This document shows, piece by piece, positions 1-9,136 of a stretch of 53,717 nucleotides of DNA; position 1 is the stretch's first letter; every line of letters begins with the position of its first letter. Position numbers and translations under genes: made by a program. Source of the stretch: Chlamydiota bacterium (GTDB taxonomy: Bacteria; Chlamydiota; Chlamydiia; Chlamydiales; SM23-39); contig DAIDHZ010000012.1 of assembly GCA_027451825.1 (NCBI GenBank), positions 1-53,717 on the forward strand. The letters are read 5' to 3'. Below the pieces are notes generated by a model. It was given only the letters and a program-made list of their open reading frames with translations, was not told the DNA's origin and did not search any database.

Positions 1-99
1 ATGCTTAAGAATGAAAAGAGCATTAAAAAGAGCATTCCTAAAAAGAGAGATCGAGCAGGATGGAATGATGAGTACCTGTTCAAGGTTTTAGAGGTATAA
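1..99 (+). CDS. Short basic protein, possibly an antitoxin C-terminus (partial?)
   Basis: The window opens on an ATG followed by 32 codons and TAA. The peptide is Lys/Arg-rich and ends RDRAGWNDEYLFKVLEV. A basic stretch followed by a G-W plus acidic and aromatic residues resembles the C-terminal tails of AbrB/MazE-type antitoxins (RxGWxxxF), but this is too little to assign a family. The ATG may be internal, because no upstream sequence is visible to show a ribosome binding site. It could equally be the 3' end of a longer gene cut by the window edge. The 112 bases that follow hold no convincing gene. Confidence 0.3.
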   Translation: MLKNEKSIKKSIPKKRDRAGWNDEYLFKVLEV

Positions 100-211
100 A
101 ATCTTTTTTATGAAAACGCCCTGACAAAAAACAATCGGTGATTGAATTATTTCCAGAATAAATATAAAATAATAAAAAGTTCAAGAGTTTGTCTTTCAAG
201 GAGGAAGTTTT

Positions 212-724
212 TTGGGCATTTGCGCAGGCGCGATTGTCGCTTCTACACAATTTCGGTTTACCAAAAATGCTCCTTCTCCTTTAGGCCAAGGATGGTTGAA
301 TCTTTATGAAGAAATGACATCTGGACCTGGATGTATCGGAGAAAATTATCCATTAGCAGGTAGACCAACTTGGCAAGAAACCGTAAGAGCTTGTGAATTA
401 AAAGATCAAAATAAAACTTCATTAGGTAAGTTTTTTTGGGATTTAGGACCTCATTTTAATCCTAAACATCCGAAACAAACCGTGGTAGCAAATTATCTTG
501 AAGGACAGCCTGCAATTGTTTCAACTCAATATGGGTGTGGAAGTGTAGTTCTATCCGGAGTGCATCCAGAAATTGTTTGCGGTTCCAGCTGTCATCCAGA
601 AATCCAACAATTACCAGTTTTTGAAGAATTATCCAAAAGCAGAAAGCAGCAAGAAACTGTATTTACTTCACTGTGTACACATGCGAGATTACCTCTAAAG
701 GATTCTCCACCTGAATCTCTATGA
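212..724 (+). pseudogene. N-terminally truncated BPL_N-like (biotin-protein-ligase N-domain) amidotransferase
   Basis: The product contains GICAGA, which matches the nucleophile-elbow cysteine motif of the class-I amidotransferase-like BPL_N family, and later SGVHPEI, which matches its conserved histidine-containing strand. In intact relatives the GICAGA motif lies some 60-100 residues into the protein; here it sits at the apparent N-terminus. The same frame stays open upstream as VQEFVFQGGSF, which is family-like sequence, back to a TAA at 173-175. This shows that homologous sequence continues past the only available start (TTG at 212). I infer that the 5' part was deleted and that this is a remnant or a minimally expressed fragment. 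Its stop overlaps the tsaD start (ATGA at 721-724), so it may still couple translation to tsaD. Confidence 0.65.
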
Positions 725-1716
725 ATGTATTAGGAATTGAAAGTACCTGTGACGAAACATCGGCTGCCATCGTGAAAGATGGAAAAACCATTCTGTCTCT
801 CGTCATTGCATCTTCTGCAGATATTCATGCGCAATATGGCGGCGTTTTTCCTGAGCTTGCCTGTCAAAGACATATCGAAGCCATTATCCCGGTTATTGAA
901 GAAGCTATCAAACAAGCGAACATGACCCCTGCAGATATCGATCTCATTGCTGTTGCAAAAGGACCCGGCCTTGTAGGAGCCTTATTGATTGGAATGCAAG
1001 CTGCCAAAGGTCTTTCTATTAGCTGGCAAAAGCCCTTTATTGGCGTAAACCACGTAGAAGCTCATTTATATGCAGCCATGATGGGAGATCATAAGCCAAT
1101 ATTTCCAGCTCTTGGACTTGTTTTATCTGGAGGCCATACCCTTCTTCTTCAGATCCATGATGTCGGCAAATATACACTGATTGGAACAACCGTTGACGAC
1201 GCTATCGGAGAAGCCTTTGATAAAGTAGGCTGCCTTTTAAACCTCCCCTATCCGGGAGGTCCCCTGATTGAAAAACTTGCAATCGATGGCGATCCATCAA
1301 AGTTTTCTTTTAGAGCAGGCCAAGTAAAAAGAAGCCCTTATGATTTTTCCTTTAGCGGAATCAAAACAAGCGTCCTTTATGCCATCAAAGAGAAAGAGCT
1401 TTTAGAACAAGAAAAAAAGGATATCGCAGCCTCTTTTCAACATGCCGCTTTCATCGATATCATTAAAAAGACAAAATTGGCTCTTCAACAGTATCCGGCA
1501 AACGCGATCTATTTAGGCGGCGGGGTTTGCAATAACCTCTACTTAAGAGCTCTTTTTCAAAAGCACATTCCAGAGTTCCCCCTCTTTTGGCCTCCTAAAC
1601 ATCTTTGCCTTGACAATGCGGCCATGATTGCAGGACTTGGTTTTCAAAAATATCTTCATACACAAGAGGGAGATCCTTTAGATCTTGAAGTTTCCGCACG
1701 CATTCCATTTGCGTAA
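721..1716 (+). CDS. tsaD: tRNA N6-adenosine threonylcarbamoyltransferase TsaD
   Basis: This is the TsaD/Kae1/Gcp protein (331 residues, normal length), the catalytic subunit that transfers threonylcarbamoyl to A37 of ANN-decoding tRNAs together with TsaB and TsaE. The N-terminus reads LGIESTCDETSAAI, the family ATP-binding phosphate-1 motif. HIEAIIP and NHVEAHLYA carry the metal-binding histidines, GPGLVGALLIG is the family signature, and GGGVCNN with the later DNAAMIAG complete the ASKHA-fold active site. The start overlaps the stop of the truncated gene upstream. Identification is very secure. Confidence 0.97.
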   Translation: MNVLGIESTCDETSAAIVKDGKTILSLVIASSADIHAQYGGVFPELACQRHIEAIIPVIEEAIKQANMTPADIDLIAVAKGPGLVGALLIGMQAAKGLSISWQKPFIGVNHVEAHLYAAMMGDHKPIFPALGLVLSGGHTLLLQIHDVGKYTLIGTTVDDAIGEAFDKVGCLLNLPYPGGPLIEKLAIDGDPSKFSFRAGQVKRSPYDFSFSGIKTSVLYAIKEKELLEQEKKDIAASFQHAAFIDIIKKTKLALQQYPANAIYLGGGVCNNLYLRALFQKHIPEFPLFWPPKHLCLDNAAMIAGLGFQKYLHTQEGDPLDLEVSARIPFA

Positions 1717-1763
1717 ATTTCATCTTTAGAGTAAGATTTTCACTTTAATTTTAGGGAATAACC

Positions 1764-1925
1764 ATGGCAAAAAAAGGCGCACGCGAATCTGTCCGTTTAA
1801 AAAGCACCGAGTCTGATGAGTGCTACTGGACTGTAAAAAACAAACGAAACACAACAGGAAGAATGGAGCTTAAAAAATACGACTCTACTCTTCGTCGCCA
1901 CGTGATTTTCAAAGAAGCAAAATAA
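1764..1925 (+). CDS. rpmG: 50S ribosomal protein L33 (C-minus form)
   Basis: The 53-residue product [20 protein letters not shown]... contains the L33 core YWTVKNKRN followed by [21 protein letters not shown]. It lacks the two CxxC zinc ribbons, so it is the zinc-independent C-minus paralog. The start is set by AGGGAAT eight bases upstream. It is a large-subunit protein near the E site. The gene stands alone, with a good terminator right after its stop. The order rpmG - LolC/E-type gene - lolD matches my recollection of Chlamydia (CT150-152) and is the best lineage marker in the window. Confidence 0.95.
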   Translation: MAKKGARESVRLKSTESDECYWTVKNKRNTTGRMELKKYDSTLRRHVIFKEAK

Positions 1926-1932
1926 TCTTTTT

Positions 1933-1962
1933 GCCGTCTTATCCTTATAGACGGCATTTTTC
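1933..1962 (+). terminator. Rho-independent terminator of rpmG
   Basis: GCCGTCT (1933-1939) pairs perfectly with AGACGGC (1949-1955) across a 9-base loop and is followed by ATTTTT. It lies eight bases after the rpmG stop and just before the next start at 1975, so it separates rpmG from the ABC operon. Confidence 0.85.
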
Positions 1963-1974
1963 CTGAGGCTAGAG

Positions 1975-3501
1975 ATGTTTGAGCTATCCATAGCTCTGAA
2001 GTATTTGATTCCTAAAAAAAAATCTTTATCAACAGCCTTAATCTCTTTGATGTCAGTGGTTGTCATTTCACTGGTCATATGGCTTGTTTTGATTTTTCTT
2101 TCTGTCACTTCTGGAATTGAAAAAAATTGGCTGCAAAAACTCACCTCTTTGCATGCTCCGATTCGAATAACACCTACAAAAACGTATTATGATTCCTATT
2201 TTTATCAAATAGATACGCTCACAGCCTCTAGCGGATATACACCTAAAACCATTGGAGAAAAAAAGGATGCTTTTTTATCAGATCCATATTCTCCACTCGT
2301 GGATGCTGAACTTCCGTCTTACATTCCTCTACCGGATAGAGCTTTCAATGGGACACTCAAAGATCCTGTAAAAGAGCTTTTTTCTCTTCTCGAAGACTTG
2401 CAAAAAGAAATCCCTCAAATCAAGTTCCAAGATTATGAAATTACAGGAGCTTTGATGCGAATCTCTCTACAGCAATCCAATGCATTTCTTTCTCAAATGA
2501 CGTATCTTCTCTCCATTCCTACCGAAAATCCAAATATCGGCTCTCTTTTAATCCCTACAGACCAAGGGCCAACCCATTTCGACGCTCCTCCTTCAACACC
2601 TCCTTCATATGCGTATTTCGTAAATCAAAAATTATATCTTCCAGAAATGAAAGAGGCGGTTTCAGCCATCTTGCCTAAAAGCTATAAAGATAGCGGAGCT
2701 AAACTCCTAGATCGAGGAACTTTGAGCTACATGACCTCAACGCTCACCTCTTTTCAAGAGCAAAAAATCCCCTTTCAAGTGGTTGGATTTTATGATCCCG
2801 GCATTATGGCTATTGGAAATAAATGCATTTTAATCCCTCAAGAAGCCACTCGAGATATCTATACAGCAACACAAACGTTTTCTCCGGATGGAACCCCAAC
2901 CAACGGGGTCTTTGTTTGGCTGGAAAATCTATCTGAAACGCATCGTGTTCAAGAAAAAATTTTAAGTAAAATCCAAGAGAAAGGTCTGTCTTCTTATTGG
3001 AATGTAACAAATTACGAGAATTTTGAATTTTCAAAAGATCTACTTCAACAGTTTCGAAGTGATCGAACGCTCCTTTTACTCATTGCCACCATCATTCTCA
3101 TTGTTGCATGCTCGAACATCATCTCTCTTTTAGTTCTCCTTGTAAACGATAAGAAAAAAGAAATTGCAATCCTTCAGTCAATGGGAGCCTCTTTTAAAAG
3201 TATCGCTCTGATTTTTGGTATTTGCGGAACATTTTTAGGACTGATCAGTTGCATTTTTGGATCAATTCTTGCCTTTTTCACGTTAAAACACTTAGAGACT
3301 TTAGTCTCCTTTTTAAGCCTCATTCAAGGAAGATCCGCATTTCATCCTTCATTTTTCGGCCAAAGTCTTCCGAATGAATTTAGCATGACAGCACTTCTTT
3401 TTGTCATCATCATTACCCCTATTTTATCTCTCATTGCAGGGCTCATTCCTGCCATCAAAGCAAGCCGGATTCGTCCATCCATTATTTTGAGGTCTGAATG
3501 A
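1975..3501 (+). CDS. LolC/LolE-type lipoprotein-releasing ABC permease
   Basis: This 508-residue inner-membrane protein has one N-terminal transmembrane helix (about 20-45), a large periplasmic domain, and three C-terminal helices (from about 365 to the end). That is the FtsX/MacB topology of lipoprotein-release permeases. The C-terminus carries the family sequences KKKEIAILQSMGAS and PAIKASRIRPSIILR. It overlaps the lolD start by four bases (ATGA). With LolD it should extract lipoproteins from the inner membrane for LolA. A single permease implies a homodimeric (LolF-like) or LolC/E-like arrangement; sequence alone does not decide which. Confidence 0.88.
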   Translation: MFELSIALKYLIPKKKSLSTALISLMSVVVISLVIWLVLIFLSVTSGIEKNWLQKLTSLHAPIRITPTKTYYDSYFYQIDTLTASSGYTPKTIGEKKDAFLSDPYSPLVDAELPSYIPLPDRAFNGTLKDPVKELFSLLEDLQKEIPQIKFQDYEITGALMRISLQQSNAFLSQMTYLLSIPTENPNIGSLLIPTDQGPTHFDAPPSTPPSYAYFVNQKLYLPEMKEAVSAILPKSYKDSGAKLLDRGTLSYMTSTLTSFQEQKIPFQVVGFYDPGIMAIGNKCILIPQEATRDIYTATQTFSPDGTPTNGVFVWLENLSETHRVQEKILSKIQEKGLSSYWNVTNYENFEFSKDLLQQFRSDRTLLLLIATIILIVACSNIISLLVLLVNDKKKEIAILQSMGASFKSIALIFGICGTFLGLISCIFGSILAFFTLKHLETLVSFLSLIQGRSAFHPSFFGQSLPNEFSMTALLFVIIITPILSLIAGLIPAIKASRIRPSIILRSE

Positions 3502-4166
3502 TCCTCAAAGCTCACCTGATTTCAAAATCATTTCATTCCCATGAAAAAGTGGTGCTTTTTAAAGATCTCTCTTTTCAAATCAAAAAAGGGCAAGCGATCG
3601 CCATCACAGGAAAATCAGGCGTTGGGAAAACAACTCTTTTACATATTTTAGGAGGACTTGAAAAACCAGACTCCGGAGAAATCTACATTCAAGATACAAT
3701 AATGACCCCCTCAAACAGCGCTTTTTTAAGACAAACTCATCTTGGATTTGTTTTTCAAGCCGCCAATCTTTTAGAAGATTTTACAGCTTTAGAAAATGTT
3801 CTCATGCCATCTAAGATCGCAAGGAAGCCTCAAAATATAAACTACGGACTTCACCTTTTAGATCAGGTAGGTCTTTTACAAAGAGCCCATTTCTCATCCA
3901 AGCTTTTATCCGGCGGAGAAAAGCAGCGAGTTGCAATTGCTAGAGCTCTTTGCAACAACCCATCTCTGATTCTAGCCGATGAGCCGTCCGGCAATCTCGA
4001 TCAAACAAATGCATCTTTATTGAAAGATCTTCTTTTCTCTTTAGTCAAAAAGCAAAACAAAAGTCTCATTCTTGTCACGCATGATATGGATCTTGCAGCA
4101 TCTTGCGATGAGAGCTATTGTTTATCAAATGGCTCTTTGATATCTCATAAACATGCAACAATATAA
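3498..4166 (+). CDS. lolD: Lipoprotein-releasing ABC ATPase LolD
   Basis: This 222-residue ABC ATPase has Walker [10 protein letters not shown] (about 40), the signature LSGGEKQRV, Walker [13 protein letters not shown] and switch histidine THD. The pattern and length are those of the MacB/LolD subfamily. It is translationally coupled to the permease before it (ATGA) and overlaps the following MFS gene by 14 bases. It energises lipoprotein release from the cytoplasmic face. Confidence 0.93.
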   Translation: MILKAHLISKSFHSHEKVVLFKDLSFQIKKGQAIAITGKSGVGKTTLLHILGGLEKPDSGEIYIQDTIMTPSNSAFLRQTHLGFVFQAANLLEDFTALENVLMPSKIARKPQNINYGLHLLDQVGLLQRAHFSSKLLSGGEKQRVAIARALCNNPSLILADEPSGNLDQTNASLLKDLLFSLVKKQNKSLILVTHDMDLAASCDESYCLSNGSLISHKHATI

Positions 4167-5577
4167 AAAATGGTTCGCGCTTGCAGCTTTAACACCTGCT
4201 CAAGCCATGATTTTCATGGATCAATCGATTCTTCCAGTAGCGCTTCCAACCATTCGTAAAGAACTCATCGCAAGCGACCTACAGGCTGAATGGACGATCA
4301 ATAGCTACCTTCTTTTCACCACCATGTTTTCTATCCTTGGAGGAAAAATTGCCGATCGTGTAGGTAAGCGCCTCGCATTTATGCTGGGAATTTTTCTTTT
4401 TGCCGTTGCATCCATTCTTTGCGGCCTAAGCAGCAATATCGAAATGCTCATTGGATCTAGAGCCTTACAAGGAATTGGGGCCGCTTTTGTGATCCCTTCT
4501 CTTCAATCGCTCATCGCCTTTATTTTCCCTGCTGAATCCAGAGGAAAAACCATTGGGTTTAGCGTAAGCATTGCCTCTTTTTTTGGAATTTCAGGACCTT
4601 TGATTGGAGGATATCTCACTCAAATGTTTTCATGGCATTGGATTTTTTGGATCAATTGGCCTCTTGCCTGTATCTCTCTTCTTTTTGCATTTCTTTATAT
4701 TCCAGAAACACCCACAACAAAACAAAAAATCGACCTCTTTGCATTAACCTTATTTGCTCTATTTACCGCCAGTTTCACTCTTCTTTATATGAATGGAAGA
4801 GACTGGTCTTTTCTTTCCCTCTCCACGATCGGTTGCATTCTCTCTGGAGTTCTTTCTCTCTATTTTCTCTTAAAAAAAGAAAAAACATCCCCGCATCCTT
4901 TTCTCGATCTCTCCTTGTTTAAAAATCATACGTTCAAAGCCATTAATATTAGCATCGCAATCACAAACTTTGTCTTAATGATCTCAATGTTTCGAGCGAT
5001 GTATTTTCAAACCACTTTAGGATATTCTCCTCTTTCTGCGGGTCTCATTACGTTTTCATCAGGAATCACCCTCTTTTTCATCCCAATTCTTGGGGGGATA
5101 CTCTCCGATCGCTACGGTCCAAAGCTTCCCACATCTCTTGGATACATCTCTGTCATTGTCTCTTGTCTATGGCTTGGATTTTTCAGCACCCCTTCCTTAC
5201 CCCCTCTACTGATAACTCTTATTCTTTTCGGCATCGGAACATCTTTCATTTTCAATCCTTCGTACACAACAGCCATGAAATCAATCCCCTCTTCCAAATT
5301 GGGAGTTGGCTTAGGGATGATCGCAACACTGAGAACTTTTTCAGGAACCATCGGAATTGCCATCATCGGATTTTTGATGCATCTTTTTCAAATCCCCATC
5401 TTCAAAAAATATGGAGAGAATCCCACTTCAGAGCGCATTGCCAGTATCGACAGTTTTTCTCATATCCATTTTGTCTTAGCGGGACTTATGTTTGTTGCTT
5501 TCATTCTTACTTTAATCTTTTACCGTCGAAAATCGACGCATCATCTTCCTGAATTTCCAGGAGAGGGCTGGGATTAA
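4153..5577 (+). CDS. DHA2-family (EmrB/QacA-like) MFS drug/proton antiporter
   Basis: The 474-residue product has about 14 hydrophobic segments. The N-terminus MIFMDQSILPVALPTIRKEL is the DHA2 family opening (conserved D and VALP), followed by motif A GKIADRVGKR and motif C-like GIGAAFVIPSLQ. Members export hydrophobic drugs or dyes by proton antiport; the substrate here is unknown. The gene starts inside the 3' end of lolD (14-base overlap), so it is cotranscribed with the lipoprotein-release pair. The last gene of this run is followed by 66 noncoding bases. Confidence 0.88.
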   Translation: MQQYKKWFALAALTPAQAMIFMDQSILPVALPTIRKELIASDLQAEWTINSYLLFTTMFSILGGKIADRVGKRLAFMLGIFLFAVASILCGLSSNIEMLIGSRALQGIGAAFVIPSLQSLIAFIFPAESRGKTIGFSVSIASFFGISGPLIGGYLTQMFSWHWIFWINWPLACISLLFAFLYIPETPTTKQKIDLFALTLFALFTASFTLLYMNGRDWSFLSLSTIGCILSGVLSLYFLLKKEKTSPHPFLDLSLFKNHTFKAINISIAITNFVLMISMFRAMYFQTTLGYSPLSAGLITFSSGITLFFIPILGGILSDRYGPKLPTSLGYISVIVSCLWLGFFSTPSLPPLLITLILFGIGTSFIFNPSYTTAMKSIPSSKLGVGLGMIATLRTFSGTIGIAIIGFLMHLFQIPIFKKYGENPTSERIASIDSFSHIHFVLAGLMFVAFILTLIFYRRKSTHHLPEFPGEGWD

Positions 5578-5643
5578 AAAATTAATGCTGGCAATGAAAA
5601 TCTCATTTTGATAACAAATTGAGGTTTTGAAAGGAGAAATCAC

Positions 5644-6978
5644 ATGCAGATTTTGATGGTTGGAACTGGATATGTTGGGCTTGTTACCGGAGCTTGTTTT
5701 GCGGAAATGGGACACAACGTCACTTGTCTTGATATTAACAAAACCAAAATCGAAAAACTGCAAGAAGGCATCATCCCCATTTTTGAACCGGGGCTTGAAG
5801 AAATCGTCAAAAGAAACATCAAACAAAAACGACTCAAATTCACCGATAATTACAAAAAAGCTGTTGAAGAAGCCAATGTTTGCTTCATTGCTGTTCCTAC
5901 CCCATCTCAAGAAGATGGCTCTTGCGATTTAAGCTTCGTTCTCAATGCTGCTAAAGAAATCGCAACACATATGAATGGCTATAAAATCATCGTCAACAAA
6001 TCAACAGTCCCGGTTGGAACGGCCGCAAAAGTGGCGGCTGCGATTCGAGAAGTGAGAGGAGATTCTGTCTCTTTTGATGTTGTATCAAATCCTGAATTTT
6101 TAAAAGAAGGAGCCGCTGTCCAAGACTGCCTAAAACCCGATCGGATTGTCATTGGAGCAAATACCTCAAAAGCAATCGAAGCACTCAAAGAAATCTATGC
6201 CCCATTTACCATCAGCCATGATCGAATCCTTGTCATGGATACCCTTTCTGCAGAAATGACAAAATATGCGGCCAATGCCATGCTCGCCTTAAGAATCTCA
6301 TTCATGAATGAAATGGCATCCATTTGCAAACAAGTAGGAGCCAACATTAATGAAGTGAGAAAAGGGATTGGATCCGATTCTCGTATCGGCTATAGCTTTC
6401 TTTATGCAGGGATTGGCTACGGAGGATCTTGCTTTCCTAAAGATGTAAGAGCTTTAATTTCAACAGCAAAAGAGGCTGGATGTGAAGCAACTCTTCTTGA
6501 AGCAACCGATGCAGTGAATGAAAAACAAAAGCAAGTCCTTGGACAAAAAATCCAAAACTATTTCTCTTCTCGCGGAGGCCTCCAGGGAAAAACCATCGGA
6601 ATTTGGGGACTTTCTTTTAAACCCGATACAGATGATATGCGAGAAGCTCCTTCTTTAATATTCATACAGCAACTTCTTAAAGAAGGCGCCAAAATCCGTC
6701 TTTTTGATCCTGTCGCAATTCCGAATGCAAAACAAATGCTGAAAGACAATGCAAACATCACCTGGTGTCAAGATGAGTTTGAAGCGGCAAACGGTGCAGA
6801 TGCGGTCGCTCTTTTAACAGAATGGAAACAATTTCGCCTAGTCGATTTCAAATCCATTAAAAATCACATGAAAGGCCTTGCTATTTTTGATGGACGAAAC
6901 CAATACAAACCACTCGATATGAAAGAAAAAGGATTTGACTACATTGGCATCGGCGTTCCGGATCAAATCAAAAATTGA
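5644..6978 (+). CDS. ugd: UDP-glucose 6-dehydrogenase
   Basis: This 444-residue enzyme oxidises UDP-glucose to UDP-glucuronate with two NAD+. The N-terminal Rossmann motif is GTGYVGLVTGACFAEMGH. The catalytic cysteine is in GYGGSCFPKD, and the C-terminal NAD/UDP-binding domain includes WGLSFKPDTDDMREAPS. The start is set by AAGGAG eight bases upstream. It opens a tight gene run through folD. UDP-glucuronate supplies acidic sugars for surface glycans or lipid A-type modification. It is unusual baggage for Chlamydiaceae but plausible for environmental relatives. Confidence 0.95.
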   Translation: MQILMVGTGYVGLVTGACFAEMGHNVTCLDINKTKIEKLQEGIIPIFEPGLEEIVKRNIKQKRLKFTDNYKKAVEEANVCFIAVPTPSQEDGSCDLSFVLNAAKEIATHMNGYKIIVNKSTVPVGTAAKVAAAIREVRGDSVSFDVVSNPEFLKEGAAVQDCLKPDRIVIGANTSKAIEALKEIYAPFTISHDRILVMDTLSAEMTKYAANAMLALRISFMNEMASICKQVGANINEVRKGIGSDSRIGYSFLYAGIGYGGSCFPKDVRALISTAKEAGCEATLLEATDAVNEKQKQVLGQKIQNYFSSRGGLQGKTIGIWGLSFKPDTDDMREAPSLIFIQQLLKEGAKIRLFDPVAIPNAKQMLKDNANITWCQDEFEAANGADAVALLTEWKQFRLVDFKSIKNHMKGLAIFDGRNQYKPLDMKEKGFDYIGIGVPDQIKN

Positions 6979-6981
6979 TGT

Positions 6982-7635
6982 ATGACAATTTCAATCCAAC
7001 ATAATGCAAAAAAAAGGCTCTTTGATCTTATTTTTAGCAGCCTTTTTTTAAGTTTATTCTCTCCCCTTTTTCTACTCATCTCTCTTTTGATTAAGGCGAC
7101 TTCCAAAGGTCCCATTTTCTATAAAAGCTATCGATTGGGAAGAGGGGGAAAAGTCATCGAGTGTTGGAAATTTCGCTCCATGTACCAAGATGCGGACGTT
7201 CGTCTTCATTCGCTTTTAGCATCAGATCCATCTCTTCAAAAAGAATGGGAGATGTTTCAAAAATTAAAACAAGATCCTCGCATTACTCCCATTGGCTACT
7301 ACCTAAGAAAAACATCCTTAGATGAACTTCCCCAATTTTGGAATGTTCTTAAAGGAGATTTAAGTCTTGTAGGACCAAGACCTCCTACCTTAATGGGGCC
7401 GCCTCATCATTTTTTGGAAGAAATCCATCTTCTGTATGGAAATAAAACAAATACAATCCTCTCTGTTCGGCCCGGCATTACAGGACTTTGGCAAATTTCC
7501 GGAAGAAGCAATATCTCATTTTCCAAACGTTGTGAAATTGAAGAGGAATATGCCTTGCATCATAGCTTCTTTCAAGATGTCGTCATTCTCATCAAAACAA
7601 TTCCCGTAGTTCTCTTTTCAAAAGGAGCTTGTTAA
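6982..7635 (+). CDS. Polyprenyl-phosphate sugar-1-phosphate transferase (initiating enzyme)
   Basis: This 217-residue bacterial sugar transferase belongs to the WbaP/WcaJ/PglC-core superfamily. One re-entrant hydrophobic segment lies at about 18-38. It is followed by the family motifs KSYRLGRGGK, CWKFRSM, RKTSLDELPQFWNVLKGDLS, VGPRPP and RPGITGLWQISGR. It transfers a sugar-1-phosphate from a UDP-sugar to undecaprenyl phosphate, the first step of an exported glycan. It starts three bases after ugd. The specific sugar cannot be read from sequence. No glycosyltransferase, flippase or polymerase is adjacent. Confidence 0.9.
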   Translation: MTISIQHNAKKRLFDLIFSSLFLSLFSPLFLLISLLIKATSKGPIFYKSYRLGRGGKVIECWKFRSMYQDADVRLHSLLASDPSLQKEWEMFQKLKQDPRITPIGYYLRKTSLDELPQFWNVLKGDLSLVGPRPPTLMGPPHHFLEEIHLLYGNKTNTILSVRPGITGLWQISGRSNISFSKRCEIEEEYALHHSFFQDVVILIKTIPVVLFSKGAC

Positions 7636-8630
7636 TGAATACTGTTTTAGTTACAGGCGGGGCCGGATACATCGGCAGCCATACTTGCAAAGCCTTAAAA
7701 AAGAAAGGATTTACTCCAGTAACCTATGACAATCTCTCCACAGGTCACAAAGATGCCGTAAAATGGGGTCCTTTAGTTCAAGGAGATCTCAATGACAAAG
7801 AAACATTAACCAAAGCCTTTCTTGAATATAACCCAATCGCCGTTCTTCACTTTGCCGCAAGCGCCCTTGTCATTGAATCAATGACGCATCCAGGAAAATA
7901 CTATCAAAACAATGTAGCAAGCTCTATTCAACTTCTTGAATGCATGAAAGAATGCCAAGTCCCCTATCTTATTTTTTCAAGCACCTGCGCAACCTATGGG
8001 AAAGCACAAAACCCTCTCATCACAGAAAGCCATCCCCAAGAACCCATCAATCCTTACGGCAGATCCAAACTCATGATTGAACAAATCATCCGTGATTTTG
8101 AAATGGCCCACGGAATCAAAGCAATCACACTTCGCTACTTCAATGCAGCGGGAGCCGATCTCGATGGAGAAATCGGAGAAGACCACACTCCGGAGACACA
8201 CATTATCCCCTCCATTATTGAAGCAGCTTTGGGAATCCGTAAAGAAATTGTCGTTTACGGAACCGATTTTCCATCTCCGGATGGAAGCGCAGTACGCGAT
8301 TATATTCATGTTCAAGATCTTGCCGACGCTCATGTCAAAGCGTTGCAATATCTCCTTCAAAACAAACAAAGTAAGTCCATCAATCTCGGCACAGCAAAAG
8401 GTTATAGCGTTCTGGAAATCATCAATAAAATCCAAACATTGAGTCCTGAAAAAATATCTGTTCGTTTTGAAAAAAGACGAGAGGGAGAGCCTGCCATTTT
8501 AGTGGCAGATCATACAAAAGCAAAGCGACTTCTTGAATGGATTCCTCAAGTTTCCGATCTTCCTACAATCATTCTATCGGCCTGGAATTGGCATACAAGA
8601 GGTTGTAAAAAACAGCCATGTTACCTCTAA
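7635..8630 (+). CDS. galE: UDP-glucose 4-epimerase
   Basis: This 331-residue extended SDR interconverts UDP-glucose and UDP-galactose. The Rossmann motif is GGAGYIGSHTCKAL. The active site has SSTCATYG (Ser/Thr) and YGRSK (Tyr-Lys), and YFNAAGAD is GalE-specific. I place the start at ATG 7635, overlapping the previous stop by one base (TAATG), rather than at the TTG six bases upstream. With ugd and the sugar transferase it makes UDP-Glc, UDP-GlcA and UDP-Gal available for surface glycan assembly. Confidence 0.95.
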   Translation: MNTVLVTGGAGYIGSHTCKALKKKGFTPVTYDNLSTGHKDAVKWGPLVQGDLNDKETLTKAFLEYNPIAVLHFAASALVIESMTHPGKYYQNNVASSIQLLECMKECQVPYLIFSSTCATYGKAQNPLITESHPQEPINPYGRSKLMIEQIIRDFEMAHGIKAITLRYFNAAGADLDGEIGEDHTPETHIIPSIIEAALGIRKEIVVYGTDFPSPDGSAVRDYIHVQDLADAHVKALQYLLQNKQSKSINLGTAKGYSVLEIINKIQTLSPEKISVRFEKRREGEPAILVADHTKAKRLLEWIPQVSDLPTIILSAWNWHTRGCKKQPCYL

Positions 8631-9136
8631 TCTTTTTCCTCACCACCACAACTCTTTTTTTGCAAAATGTTCTGATTCCAAAAATCTGTCTTTTTGCTTA
8701 CGGCCCTTGGATTGCTTCTATTATTTTGCGCTGCAATTTACCAAAAGCGCTTTGGCTTGCTTTCTTAAGCGGTGCTGTTGTCGATTGTCTTTCAGAAGAT
8801 CCATCAGGTGTCCATGCACTCAATTATACAATCATCATCATGCTTTTGTTTCGATTTAAAACTTGGGCTTTTATGAGCAACCCTGTGCATTTAAGCCTTT
8901 TTACAGTTGTCATTTCTTTCTTATCCACCTTATTACAACTTTTTCTTCTTTTTCTCTTTGACAGAAGAATCCCTTTTACAGGACAATGGGCTTTTGGGGA
9001 TTTATCTCTGATGCCCATTGCTGATGGTATTTACGCATTGGTCTGGATATCTCTGCCACTTTTTATCTATAAAAAGATAACCCAATTTACGAGTGTCTAT
9101 TGGAACAATATAAAACAAAAACTTTTTCCCACTTAA
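8618..9136 (+). CDS. MreD-like membrane protein
   Basis: This 172-residue protein has five or six hydrophobic segments. The stretch AFLSGAVVDCLSEDPSGVHA, between the second and third helices, matches the MreD signature (GLLxDxLxxxxLGxHAL). Length and topology also fit MreD, the membrane subunit of the rod/elongation complex. It overlaps galE by 13 bases and is overlapped by the next gene. Chlamydiae use MreB for polar division. An MreD homologue would be informative, but the short motif makes this a moderate assignment. The alternative is an uncharacterised small membrane protein. Confidence 0.5.
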   Translation: MLPLIFFLTTTTLFLQNVLIPKICLFAYGPWIASIILRCNLPKALWLAFLSGAVVDCLSEDPSGVHALNYTIIIMLLFRFKTWAFMSNPVHLSLFTVVISFLSTLLQLFLLFLFDRRIPFTGQWAFGDLSLMPIADGIYALVWISLPLFIYKKITQFTSVYWNNIKQKLFPT

